64,000 bases of DNA, taken from Sphingobacterium cellulitidis (GTDB taxonomy: Bacteria; Bacteroidota; Bacteroidia; Sphingobacteriales; Sphingobacteriaceae). Within the stretch, counting starts at the first letter, position 1. Each line of letters begins with the position of its first letter. The stretch covers positions 1 through 64,000 of the forward strand of contig NOUX01000006.1 in NCBI GenBank assembly GCA_002245855.1. The letters run 5' to 3'. Of the stretch, positions 15,579 to 24,335 are shown piece by piece. The position numbers were made by a program, and so were the translations under genes. The notes beneath the pieces are model-generated. The model had not been told where the DNA came from and searched no databases. It worked only from the letters and a program-made list of their open reading frames with translations.

Positions 15579-17174
15579 ATGAAAGTGTTTTTTGCATTTA
15601 TAGGAGCATTCCTTTGTACATATCTCTATGGGCAACAATTTAAAGAACCGATTACAATAGGAAAATTTACAGATAGCGTTTACAGAAAGCTAGATCAGGT
15701 CAACGCATTAATGTATTTACCCGAGGGATACATAACCCTAGATGCTCCACAACTCCCAGATTCTTTAAGTTTTGCGAATAAAACTAGGGAAGAAATTAAT
15801 AGTATTATTAAAAAGAGGAATTTAATTAATCCTTATTGGGTGTTTGGATTAGAGCCATTATTAAAAAAAGGGAATATCTATATAAAAGTTGGGTATAGTT
15901 GGACTCTTATGTCCTCATATTTTCAATTTAATAATGATGATTTATCAGAGGAAGAGCAACGCAATAAAGTTAACCATGGATTGGTAGCTTATCCAGCAGA
16001 ATTGGGAACAGAATCTTTTCCTATTGTTGCTAATCCAGGGAAAAATAATAACCAGTTAATAAACGCAGATACTGTTCTTATTTATGAGCCAAAATATTTT
16101 TACAAGCTTAATGATACTATTGTTAACTATGCTGTAATGCAGGTAAACCTGATTAAATTTGATCTAGCCAAAATTAGGATATATTATTATTACCCTATCA
16201 ATGAGAAACAACAAGTATTTAATGAAATCCAAAAAACTTGGGGAATTGTACGTTTTAAAAAAGATAATGAGTTTACTCATCCTTATCGTGTAGGGTTGGA
16301 TTCGGTTCCATTGAAACAAGATCTATATTGGGGGAAATTCTCTTATATCAATGACCCTCAGCTATTAGCTTCAGAAAGAGAAGTCTTGAAAAACAAGAAA
16401 ATAAGAAAAAAATCTAATCAAATCAGCTTTGAGGCTGATAAATTAGCAATGGAGGGTAATATCGAAGCAGCTATTGTTCAAAATAAAAAGGCCTTAGAAT
16501 TGGATAAGGAAAATGTATCCGCAAATAGCAATCTAATTTTTATTGCATTGACAAAAAATGATAAAAAAGCCGCTTGGGATTATTGGTCTGAAATGAACTT
16601 AAATCTGCCTAACAATTATCAAACTAAATTTAATAAGGGTTTAATTTTCGAACGATTTAAAGAATTAGATAGCGCTGCAATTACATTTAATAGTTTAGCC
16701 AACTCCACCGATTCAACTAATACTGCTCCTCGTTTTGAAGAAGCAAAAATATATGCTCAACAAAACAACCTTAAAAAGGCCCAATGGACCTTTGAAAGGG
16801 TTCTTAACATTTTTTCTCAAGAACAGCTAAAGTCTAAAAGAGGAGAGACACATAAATTATATACACTTGATCAAGTATTTTCTGTCAGATTAGCCTATGC
16901 CCAGTTTTTGCTAAAAAACAATCTATCAAATCAGGCAATATCATTAATGGAAGAAACCTTGGAAGATAATATCAAGGTAATAGATTCTCAACAAAAAAAA
17001 GAACGTTTTGCTATCAGAAAAATTCTTTCAAAAACTAGTTTAGCGGAATTATACTTCCATTTATCCCACAATTATGTTTCATTAAATGATATTCCAAGTG
17101 CCAAATTTTATTTAGAAAAAGCAAAAGAAAATGGGAAAATTATTCCGGAGGAATTAGAGCATTTTTTAAGATAG
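15579..17174 (+). CDS. Secreted TPR-repeat protein of unknown function
   Basis: A 531-aa protein counted from the ATG at 15579. An in-frame ATG at 15546 exists, but the later one puts a clean signal peptide (MKVFFAFIGAFLCTYLYGQ) at the N-terminus. Residues up to about 270 form a region I do not recognise. About residues 275-400 read as helical TPR repeats (AMEGNIEAAIVQNKKALELD, then a second pair around FKELDSAAITFNSLAN), with another TPR-like helix pair near the C-terminus (AKFYLEKAKENG). TPRs mediate protein contacts, so this is probably a periplasmic scaffold. It is divergent from the carboxypeptidase-D-like gene and convergent with the Reg_prop regulator. Confidence 0.55.
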   Translation: MKVFFAFIGAFLCTYLYGQQFKEPITIGKFTDSVYRKLDQVNALMYLPEGYITLDAPQLPDSLSFANKTREEINSIIKKRNLINPYWVFGLEPLLKKGNIYIKVGYSWTLMSSYFQFNNDDLSEEEQRNKVNHGLVAYPAELGTESFPIVANPGKNNNQLINADTVLIYEPKYFYKLNDTIVNYAVMQVNLIKFDLAKIRIYYYYPINEKQQVFNEIQKTWGIVRFKKDNEFTHPYRVGLDSVPLKQDLYWGKFSYINDPQLLASEREVLKNKKIRKKSNQISFEADKLAMEGNIEAAIVQNKKALELDKENVSANSNLIFIALTKNDKKAAWDYWSEMNLNLPNNYQTKFNKGLIFERFKELDSAAITFNSLANSTDSTNTAPRFEEAKIYAQQNNLKKAQWTFERVLNIFSQEQLKSKRGETHKLYTLDQVFSVRLAYAQFLLKNNLSNQAISLMEETLEDNIKVIDSQQKKERFAIRKILSKTSLAELYFHLSHNYVSLNDIPSAKFYLEKAKENGKIIPEELEHFLR

Positions 17175-17305
17175 TAATTTAAGTCTCCAAAACTATATCT
17201 GACACCAAAAAAGAGTCTCAGAACATAAAAAATCACAGTCGTATTAAAAATTAAAATACTGAATTGTTGTTCCAAAAATAGGAGTAGGAAAGAGCAAAAA
17301 TTCTG

Positions 17306-20200
17306 CTAACTCTTTTTTCTTACTTGTTTCAAGTATTCAGTTGGGGTTTTTCCAAATTCCTTTTTAAAGGCATTCGTGAAATAAGAGGAAGAGGAAATGC
17401 CGACTTGGTGCATGACCTGTGTTATGGCAATATCCTCAGTGAGCAATATTTGTCGAGCCCTTTCTAAGCGTATTTTCCGAACATATTCGGAGATACTTAA
17501 ACCAGTTATTTCCTTTATTTTTTTGAAGAACTTGGATTGGCTCATTCCCATTTCTTGACTCAGGAATCCGACCTTTAAATTAGGATCATCCAAATGCTTA
17601 TTTAGGATTATCTGTAAATTATGCAGAAATTCTTCATCCCGTTTTTGGAGTAGCCTTGAGAGATTGCTTCTCTGCAATGCGAGCATTGGAAGGTCCTTTT
17701 GTTTATTTTCATTAGTTTTTCTTAATTCTAGATCTCTATAGAGCTGTACAAAAGAAGTTATCAAGCAAACTATAAAAATGGAGAGCAATGATTTAAACCA
17801 CCATAGTTTCCAGAAAGGTGGTATGACGATGATTTTTATGCTTTTCGTTTTCACATTCCAAACCCCATCATTGTTGGCAGCTTTTGCGCTAAAGAGATAG
17901 GTTCCAGGTTTTAAATTCGCATAGGTTGCGGTTCGGGATTCATTTACATAATTCCAGTTTTTATCTAGTCCTCCGAGCTTATAGGCGAATTGATTTTTTT
18001 TGCTTGAGACAAAATTTAAAGCGGTAAACTGGATACTAAAGGTTGATTGATTGTGTTTAAGGACGATTTTTTTGTTAACGGAAATGTCTTCTTTTAATGA
18101 ATAATGATTTGGTTTTTCTGCTTGGCTTTTAGGAAATAGTTGAAAATCGGTCCAGAAAATTTCCGGAGCAATTCGATTATACTGCAATTTTTCTGGTTTG
18201 AAGAGATTAAATCCATTACTTCCGCCAAATAATAGTTCAGCTTTTTTAGTTTTTAAACAAGCATTTGGACCAAATTCAAGACCTTGCAGCCCATCTGGCA
18301 TTGTAAAGTGTGTGATTTGCTGTGTTTTAATATGATATTGGAAAAGACCGTTCTTGGTACTGAGCCATAGATTCCCATAATTATCCTCTAATATTCCCTG
18401 AATACTTTCTTCATGTAAGTATAAGTTGCTCTTTGCAGGTAATATTTTGTTTTGCAGTTTATCAAAATAAAATAGTCCCTTCTGCCCAAACCATAGTTTG
18501 TTATTTGAATCCTTAAAAATTACTCGGACAGCAATGTTGGGCGGGTTTTTATTGTCGAAATTTGGGATTTTATAACTGGATAGTTGTTCCTTTACATTGT
18601 TATACCTTAAGAGGATTCCATTATCTGAGCCAAACCATATATCTCCATCTTTATCCTCCGCTATGCAGTAGTAATTTGTGGAGTTTTGATAACTTTTATT
18701 TTTCCATTTTAGTTGTTCAAAAGTTTGATTCTGACTGTTGAATTTATTGATTCCGCCGGAAGAAGTTGCAATCCATAAATTCCCTTTGCTGTCTTCAAAT
18801 GTTCCCCAGATGTAATTAGAGCTTATAGATAGGGGATTGTCTGGATCATGGGTAAATCGTTTAAAGGTTCCGCTTTTATTGTCAAAAAGATTAAGCCCAG
18901 CACCCCAAGTACTTACCCATATATTTCCTTTACCATCCTTGACTATATGGAGCACAGCATCTGAAGAAATGCTATGAGGGTTTAAAGGGTCATGTTTGTA
19001 ATGGTGGAAAATATTGTTTTTTCTGTCCCAGGTATTTAATCCTCCGCCATCAGTACCAATATAAATAGTGCCGTCCTGATCTTCAAAAAAGGATTTTACA
19101 TCTTTATAGCTCAAGCCAGTATTACCTGATCCGGAAGTATAGAATTCAAACTTATCTAATTTGGGGTTGAAGAAATTTACCCCACCCCGATGGGTTCCTA
19201 GCCAAATATTACCTTGTTGGTCTTCAAAAAGTGCTGATATTGTCTTTTGGGATAGGCTTTGTGGGTTCGAAGGATTATTTTGGTAGTGATGGAATGAATT
19301 AAATTTTTGGTTGAAAAGGCTTAAGCCGCTATTTTCCATACCAACCCAAACTCTATTTATTTGGTCAATAAGAATGCTTTTTACCACTCCGCTTGACAAG
19401 CTTGACTGTTCATTTTTCCTGTACTCATAATGATTAAACTGCTTGCTTGTTGGATTTATTCTCACAAGACCTTGACCATTTGTTCCCACCCAGATTGATC
19501 CATCCTGATCTTCTTTTATATCATTGATACTTTTGATTGCTCTTAATTCTGGAAATAGCTTTTCTGCACTTTTTACGTGGCCATCGGGATTTTTGATAAA
19601 TAACCCAGATTGACGGCTGCCAATCCATAGATTCCCTTTTTTATCGACTAATAACTTTGTAAAAGTTATTTGGTTCCAGTTTTTTGATAACTCATCTGTA
19701 GGTATAAATCTCTGAAAAAGTTTAGTCTGTTTATTGAAGCTATAAATTCCTTTATTACTGGATAACCACAGTTGTCCTTTTGAATCTTCGGTCATGCAAA
19801 GGAAGTTGTTGACTCCAATAGTGTTTTTTATAAAGTGCTGTTCGAATGAGTCCGTTTCCTCTTTATAAAGGTTTAAGCCATTAGCCGTTAAAATCCAAAG
19901 TTGTTTTTGACTATCTACAAATAGGGAGTTAATATAATTATTACTTAGACTATGAGGTTCTTGTGATAGGTTTTTATAGGTTCTAAATTGATAGGCATCG
20001 TATCGGTTTAGGCCATTCTCTGTTCCAAGCCAAATGAAGCCATTTTTATCCTGAATTATGGATTCAATGGTGTTGCTAGATAGGCCGTCTTCGGTGTTTA
20101 GATTTTTGAAATTTATGCTGGGCTTTGTCTGTGCAGAGCATAATAAAAAAGGGAAACAGCAAATAGACCATATGAAAATACTTAAATAGTATTTGAACAT
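17306..20200 (-). CDS. Membrane-spanning Reg_prop/Y_Y_Y sensor fused directly to AraC regulator
   Basis: A 964-aa regulator. After a signal peptide, residues about 30-690 hold a dozen or more Reg_prop blades (recurring pattern: I..D..G..WLGT..GLN.Y..), enough for two seven-bladed propellers. A Y_Y_Y domain follows at about 705-790 (FAYKLGGLDKNWNYV and AKAANNDGVWN). One transmembrane helix lies near 795-818 (WWFKSLLSIFIVCLITSFVQ), and an AraC-type double HTH ends the protein (about 860-964: VGFLSQEMGMSQSKFFKKIK and the SEYVRKIRLERARQILL motif). The histidine kinase and receiver of classical hybrid two-component systems are absent, so ligand binding outside would reach DNA without phosphotransfer. 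No SusC/SusD pair is adjacent, so the target is unknown. Confidence 0.88.
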   Translation of the reverse strand: MFKYYLSIFIWSICCFPFLLCSAQTKPSINFKNLNTEDGLSSNTIESIIQDKNGFIWLGTENGLNRYDAYQFRTYKNLSQEPHSLSNNYINSLFVDSQKQLWILTANGLNLYKEETDSFEQHFIKNTIGVNNFLCMTEDSKGQLWLSSNKGIYSFNKQTKLFQRFIPTDELSKNWNQITFTKLLVDKKGNLWIGSRQSGLFIKNPDGHVKSAEKLFPELRAIKSINDIKEDQDGSIWVGTNGQGLVRINPTSKQFNHYEYRKNEQSSLSSGVVKSILIDQINRVWVGMENSGLSLFNQKFNSFHHYQNNPSNPQSLSQKTISALFEDQQGNIWLGTHRGGVNFFNPKLDKFEFYTSGSGNTGLSYKDVKSFFEDQDGTIYIGTDGGGLNTWDRKNNIFHHYKHDPLNPHSISSDAVLHIVKDGKGNIWVSTWGAGLNLFDNKSGTFKRFTHDPDNPLSISSNYIWGTFEDSKGNLWIATSSGGINKFNSQNQTFEQLKWKNKSYQNSTNYYCIAEDKDGDIWFGSDNGILLRYNNVKEQLSSYKIPNFDNKNPPNIAVRVIFKDSNNKLWFGQKGLFYFDKLQNKILPAKSNLYLHEESIQGILEDNYGNLWLSTKNGLFQYHIKTQQITHFTMPDGLQGLEFGPNACLKTKKAELLFGGSNGFNLFKPEKLQYNRIAPEIFWTDFQLFPKSQAEKPNHYSLKEDISVNKKIVLKHNQSTFSIQFTALNFVSSKKNQFAYKLGGLDKNWNYVNESRTATYANLKPGTYLFSAKAANNDGVWNVKTKSIKIIVIPPFWKLWWFKSLLSIFIVCLITSFVQLYRDLELRKTNENKQKDLPMLALQRSNLSRLLQKRDEEFLHNLQIILNKHLDDPNLKVGFLSQEMGMSQSKFFKKIKEITGLSISEYVRKIRLERARQILLTEDIAITQVMHQVGISSSSYFTNAFKKEFGKTPTEYLKQVRKKS

Positions 20201-20484
20201 TGTGAATACAGGAATAGGTTAAAATATTACAACAAATAAAACTAATATTATTTTATAATAAAATATTTGTAATAATAAATAATCAAAGATTATTGAGAAT
20301 TTTGTTGAAGCAGTAGTTAGGGTAATATTATCTTCCCTGTTAATCTTTAAGGAAGGGGTTTAAATTTTATAAAAATACGAATTCAAGCAAAAAGAAAACC
20401 GATATCAGCAAATGCATTTTTGAGAAAATGATTCAATTTGGGTAGTTGAAAAGAAACCTAAAACTTGGAACCATTTTTTTAATA
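20201..20484. other. Intergenic stretch upstream of the Reg_prop regulator
   Basis: Very AT-rich, and probably holds the promoter of the - strand regulator gene. A TATTACAA / TTGTAATA inverted pair with a long AT spacer is visible near 20228-20278. No gene supported. Confidence 0.4.
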
Positions 20485-20625
20485 ATGATGAAAATAATAA
20501 TCAACCTAAGCATAAAGCTATTTTGTTTATTAACAATGAGGGTTTTAATTAATTCATGTAATTCTGGAGAGAAGATCAATGTATTGAATCCCAAAGCAGA
20601 CTTCTTTCTTGGAACCTTATTTTAG
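20485..20625 (+). pseudogene. Short lipoprotein-like ORF, possible gene remnant
   Basis: A 46-codon frame begins ATGATGAAAATAATAATC and encodes a basic start, a hydrophobic stretch and a cysteine after LINS, a plausible lipoprotein signal. It then ends at TAG (20623-20625). Reading through that stop, the frame stays open to about 20700. A terminator follows at 20688-20725. It is either a tiny lipoprotein or the broken 5' end of a larger one. Confidence 0.3.
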
Positions 20626-20687
20626 ACTGGGTTGCCGTCTTTAAATATAATTTATAATACAAAATTTAGTTTTACTAATGCTCGTGG

Positions 20688-20725
20688 AAAGGCTCAGTGC
20701 TAGTAATAGCTGGGCCTTTTGTTTA
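20688..20725 (+). terminator. Rho-independent terminator
   Basis: AAAGGCTCAG (20688-20697) pairs with CTGGGCCTTT (20710-20719; one G-T wobble) around a 12-base loop, followed by a T-rich tail on the + strand. It suggests + strand transcription ends here, and it also sits just past the - strand phosphatase gene stop. Confidence 0.6.
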
Positions 20726-21616
20726 TTTGTTAAAGAATGATTTTGCTGCTTTTCCACGCCAAACTTCCTCGGGTTTAATTCCAAGTGCGAAGGCAACAGT
20801 AGGCGCTAAATCATAAACAATTAGGGGTTCAGTTATGACCTTTCCTTTTGCGATTCCGGGGCCTTTTAATATCCAAGGAACCTCTATTTCCATCAAAGAC
20901 TTTCCACCATGACCTTTTTCGATTCCACCATGATCGGAGACAATCATCAAGAGGGTCTCATTTTCAATTCCAGCCTCCTTTATAGCGTTTTGGATCTCGC
21001 CAATTCTTTTATCCACGTTTTTGAGTTCTTCATAATAGCCGGGGCTATCATGGCCAGCATTATGTCCGGCTCCATCAGGTTGATCAAAATGAACAAACAA
21101 AAACTCCGGTTTTTCATTTTTTATGAGTTCAATCGCCTTATTTTGAGTTTCTAACTCATTCCCTTCCATTCCGAAATCGTAGTTCAGTATGGGTTTCTCC
21201 AAAAGATAGCTGATTCCGCCCCAACTGTAAACTGAGCCAATCTTAGCTTTTGGTTTCTGCTTTTTAATAGCTGTAAAAATGGACGGGAAACGGTCATTTG
21301 AAGTTGTGATTGCGGAAGGTATTTCCGTAGTTTGGCTTCCCCAATCGGTATAACCATGCATGGTTGGTCCTGTGCCCATCAGCATGGAAGCCCAATTTAC
21401 GGCGCTCGAAGATGGTAAAACAGTCCGTACATGAAGGCTGTAAGCCCCATCTTCCATGATATGCTTCAGATTTGGCATATCCGCCTTTTCTATTGCATAA
21501 GCGCCAAGGCCATCAAAGCCAAGTACAATAACATGTTTAGCTTTCTTTTGTCCCAAAACACTTGAGCCCAAAGTCGATAAAATAAGGAAAAGGAATAAGG
21601 ATAGTTTAAGTTTCAT
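20723..21616 (-). CDS. Alkaline-phosphatase superfamily phosphodiesterase/phosphatase, exported
   Basis: A 297-aa enzyme of the type I phosphodiesterase/nucleotide pyrophosphatase branch of the alkaline phosphatase superfamily. A signal peptide (about 1-22) is followed by the first metal-binding region GFDGLG (D35), the nucleophile region PSSSAVNW (around 68-75), a second metal set in HFDQPDGAGHNAGH (D179, D182, H186), then SDHGG (D229, H230) and KGHGGK (H237). It would hydrolyse phosphate esters or diesters in the periplasm. It is shorter than many relatives (about 400 aa) but keeps all metal sites. It is divergent from the FAD dehydrogenase gene (189 bp apart). Confidence 0.85.
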   Translation of the reverse strand: MKLKLSLFLFLILSTLGSSVLGQKKAKHVIVLGFDGLGAYAIEKADMPNLKHIMEDGAYSLHVRTVLPSSSAVNWASMLMGTGPTMHGYTDWGSQTTEIPSAITTSNDRFPSIFTAIKKQKPKAKIGSVYSWGGISYLLEKPILNYDFGMEGNELETQNKAIELIKNEKPEFLFVHFDQPDGAGHNAGHDSPGYYEELKNVDKRIGEIQNAIKEAGIENETLLMIVSDHGGIEKGHGGKSLMEIEVPWILKGPGIAKGKVITEPLIVYDLAPTVAFALGIKPEEVWRGKAAKSFFNK

Positions 21617-21805
21617 GGGTTTTATTGCGGTTAGAGGTAATAAACTATGTTTATCACTACTAAAATAAATAAAACCTTCTGATCCAACAAATCAATTGTT
21701 TCGGCTGTAGAGTATTCGATGTTCTTATTGAATTATAATAATTTATCCAAATAGGATTAATCAGGTTGACTTTTATTTTTCCTATCTTTCTTAAAAAAAT
21801 CAATT

Positions 21806-23458
21806 ATGAGCCAATCCACTACACTAATCATTGGAGCTGGTCTTTCGGGTTTAGTAGCTGCCTATGAAATCAGCAAGACTGGAAAAAAAGTCATTATGTT
21901 GGATCAGGAAAACCGGAACAACCTAGGCGGACAGGCCTTTTGGTCGTTTGGGGGACTTTTCTTTATAAATTCACCGGAGCAAAGGCGATTATCGGTTAAA
22001 GATTCCTTTGAATTGGCAAAACAAGATTGGTTTGGGAGTGCCTCATTTGATAGAGAAGAAGATTATTGGCCGAAACAATGGGCTGATGCTTATTTGAAAT
22101 TTGCACATGAGGAGAAGTACAAATATGTCAAAGAATTAGGCTTGAGTTTCTTTCCGATTGTAGGATGGGCAGAGCGCGGAAATGGGCTTGCAACTGGTCA
22201 TGGAAATTCGGTTCCTCGTTTTCATATCACCTGGGGTACCGGACCAGGAGTCATCAAGCCCTTTGTTGAGCACGCTCTACAAATGGAAAAAGAAGGTTTG
22301 CTTGAATTTAAATTTCGGCATCAAGTGCATAAAATTCACATAGAATCGGAGAATTTGATTCGGGTTTACGGGAATATCCTGAAAGAGGATCATGCTGATC
22401 GCGGTGTAGAAAGTAATAGGGACATTATAGATAACTTTGAAATTTCAGTAGAACGGGTGATTATAGCTAGTGGTGGGATTGGAGCCAATATTGAAATGGT
22501 TCGGAAACAGTGGCCAACGCGTTTAGGGAATCCACCTGAAAGGATGGTTTGTGGTGTTCCGGCTTATGTCGATGGGAAAATGCTACAAGCTGCTGAGGAG
22601 GCAAATGTACGTTTGATAAATAAGGATCGGATGTGGCATTATACTGAAGGGCTTGAAAATTGGAACCCAATCTGGCCGAATCATGGGATTCGAATACTTC
22701 CTGGACCTTCGTCTATTTGGTTAGATGCCTTTGGAAAAAGATTGCCAGCACCTTTGTATCCTGGATTTGATACACTTGGGACTTTAAAATATATACAAAG
22801 TACTGGTAAGTCGTATTCCTGGTTTATATTGAATCAAAGTATCATCAAAAAGGAATTTGCACTTTCTGGGTCGGAGCAGAATCCAGACCTCACCAACAAA
22901 GACTATAAACTCATTGTGAAAAGACTTTTTGGAAAAAAAGCAACAGGGCCGGTGGAAGCGTTCAAAGAGCATGGGAAGGACTTTGTTATTGCAAACTCCT
23001 TGGAAGACCTTATTCGCGGGATGAATGAGTTGAGCAATGAGCATTTATTGGATTTTGACAATATTCGGGAAATATTGGAAAGTCGAGATCGAGAGTTAGA
23101 CAATAAGTTTACAAAGGACTTCCAGATCAGCTATATTCAAAATACTAGGAGGTATTTTGGTGACAAGATAGCGCGTACGGCAAAGCCACATAAAATCCTA
23201 GACCAGGGGCATTATCCTTTGATTGCAGTTCGGTTGAATATTCTTACCCGGAAAACCCTTGGCGGAATTGAAACGAATCTGAATGGACAGGCTTTCAATC
23301 AAGATGGCAAGTTAATTCCTAATTTATTTGCTGTTGGGGAAGCTGCAGGATTTGGTGGCGGCGGAATGCATGGCTATAATTCCCTTGAAGGTACATTTTT
23401 AGGAGGATGTATTTTTACAGGAATGACAGTCGGTCGATATATTTCTAAGCAGAAATAA
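21806..23458 (+). CDS. FAD-binding dehydrogenase, 3-ketosteroid-dehydrogenase-like
   Basis: A 550-aa flavoprotein. The N-terminal dinucleotide motif is GAGLSG (10-15), followed by the GGQAFWSFGG segment typical of the fumarate reductase/3-ketosteroid delta-1-dehydrogenase group, and a C-terminal FAD-binding signature NLFAVGEAAGFGGGGMHGYN. It matches proteins often named FAD-binding dehydrogenase (COG3573-type). No export signal is seen, so it is cytoplasmic. It may dehydrogenate a carbon-carbon bond of a hydrophobic substrate; the true substrate is unknown. It lies just upstream of the TetR/TonB receptor/cytochrome/aldehyde dehydrogenase set and may belong to the same pathway. Confidence 0.85.
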   Translation: MSQSTTLIIGAGLSGLVAAYEISKTGKKVIMLDQENRNNLGGQAFWSFGGLFFINSPEQRRLSVKDSFELAKQDWFGSASFDREEDYWPKQWADAYLKFAHEEKYKYVKELGLSFFPIVGWAERGNGLATGHGNSVPRFHITWGTGPGVIKPFVEHALQMEKEGLLEFKFRHQVHKIHIESENLIRVYGNILKEDHADRGVESNRDIIDNFEISVERVIIASGGIGANIEMVRKQWPTRLGNPPERMVCGVPAYVDGKMLQAAEEANVRLINKDRMWHYTEGLENWNPIWPNHGIRILPGPSSIWLDAFGKRLPAPLYPGFDTLGTLKYIQSTGKSYSWFILNQSIIKKEFALSGSEQNPDLTNKDYKLIVKRLFGKKATGPVEAFKEHGKDFVIANSLEDLIRGMNELSNEHLLDFDNIREILESRDRELDNKFTKDFQISYIQNTRRYFGDKIARTAKPHKILDQGHYPLIAVRLNILTRKTLGGIETNLNGQAFNQDGKLIPNLFAVGEAAGFGGGGMHGYNSLEGTFLGGCIFTGMTVGRYISKQK

Positions 23459-23592
23459 TTTCCAGACCAGAACTTATTTGCATAATAATTATTTCTATTT
23501 CTCAAGGCTAGTCCTTGATAATCAGGGTATTTTTGAGCATTTTTGAAAACTTTAAACTGAATTTCGTTTAAAGGATACAGCCGTAATCAATG

Positions 23593-23625
23593 TTTTTCAA
23601 ATATTTTAACAAAATGTTTGAAAAA
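23593..23625. promoter_or_regulatory. 33-bp near-perfect palindrome, candidate TetR operator
   Basis: TTTTTCAAATATTTT (23593-23607) and AAAATGTTTGAAAAA (23611-23625) are inverted repeats matching at 14 of 15 positions around AAC. The palindrome ends 31 bp before the ATG of the TetR gene at 23657, the usual place for an autoregulatory TetR operator. Confidence 0.6.
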
Positions 23626-23656
23626 TGAAAAACTATTATCTAACTTTAATCAAGCG

Positions 23657-24256
23657 ATGAACAAAAGAGAACAGGTAAAGAGTCGGATCGAGCAAGCCGC
23701 GATGGATTGTTTTGAACGATATGGTTTGGATAAAACCACTTTAGAAGATATAGCTAAGGCAGTGGGCCTTAATAAAACATCGTTATACTATTATTATAAA
23801 AAGAAGGAAGACATTTTTATAGAGGTTGCCTTACGGGAGGGAGAGAAATATATTCAGACCCTACAAGAAGCTACATCTGAGAAAAGTGAAATCGAAGAAT
23901 GTGTTGCGTTTTATCTGGAATCCAGATTTAATTATTACACACAGGTTTTAAATATGAATCGGGTTTCTGTAGAAACCTTACATAAACTTCTTCCGAGATT
24001 TTTTGAATTATATGATGCATTGATGCATCGTGAGAAAGAATTCTTGACAGCTTTATTAGAGAAAGCTATTCAAGAGAAGAAAATTAGAATGAAAGATCCC
24101 AAGGAGGTGGCTTCAGTTCTAATCAATTTCACGGATGCATTGAAACATAATGTTGAGCAACAAGCTATTCTCAAAAGAGAAACCAATATAGACTATACTC
24201 AAAGCCTTAAAGACATTAAAACACTCGTGACTTTAATATTTGAAGGAATAAAGTAA
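23657..24256 (+). CDS. TetR-family transcriptional regulator
   Basis: A 199-aa TetR repressor. The ATG at 23657 is preferred; the frame stays open upstream to a TTG at 23618, but that would start inside the palindrome. The HTH spans about residues 18-51 (the RYGLDKTTLEDIAKAVGLNK segment then TSLYYYYKKKEDIF), a textbook TetR_N domain. The C-terminal ligand domain (FYLESRFNYYTQVLNMNRVS) resembles regulators of fatty-acid or lipid-related genes, though this is only a resemblance. It is 79 bp upstream of the TonB receptor gene and probably controls the downstream cassette and itself through the palindrome at 23593-23625. Confidence 0.88.
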   Translation: MNKREQVKSRIEQAAMDCFERYGLDKTTLEDIAKAVGLNKTSLYYYYKKKEDIFIEVALREGEKYIQTLQEATSEKSEIEECVAFYLESRFNYYTQVLNMNRVSVETLHKLLPRFFELYDALMHREKEFLTALLEKAIQEKKIRMKDPKEVASVLINFTDALKHNVEQQAILKRETNIDYTQSLKDIKTLVTLIFEGIK

Positions 24257-24335
24257 ACCTAGCAGATCCCCGAGGCAATTGAGTAAAATGCTGCTTGTTT
24301 GTAATTGTAACTGATTATAAACTAACCAAATAACC

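Noticed and set aside
17306..20200. Calling this a classical hybrid two-component sensor (HTCS)
   Set aside because: I find neither a HisKA/HATPase core nor a receiver between the membrane helix and the AraC domain.
23618..23656. Longer TetR start at the TTG at 23618
   Set aside because: It would begin inside the operator-like palindrome, and the ATG at 23657 starts right at the normal TetR N-terminus.
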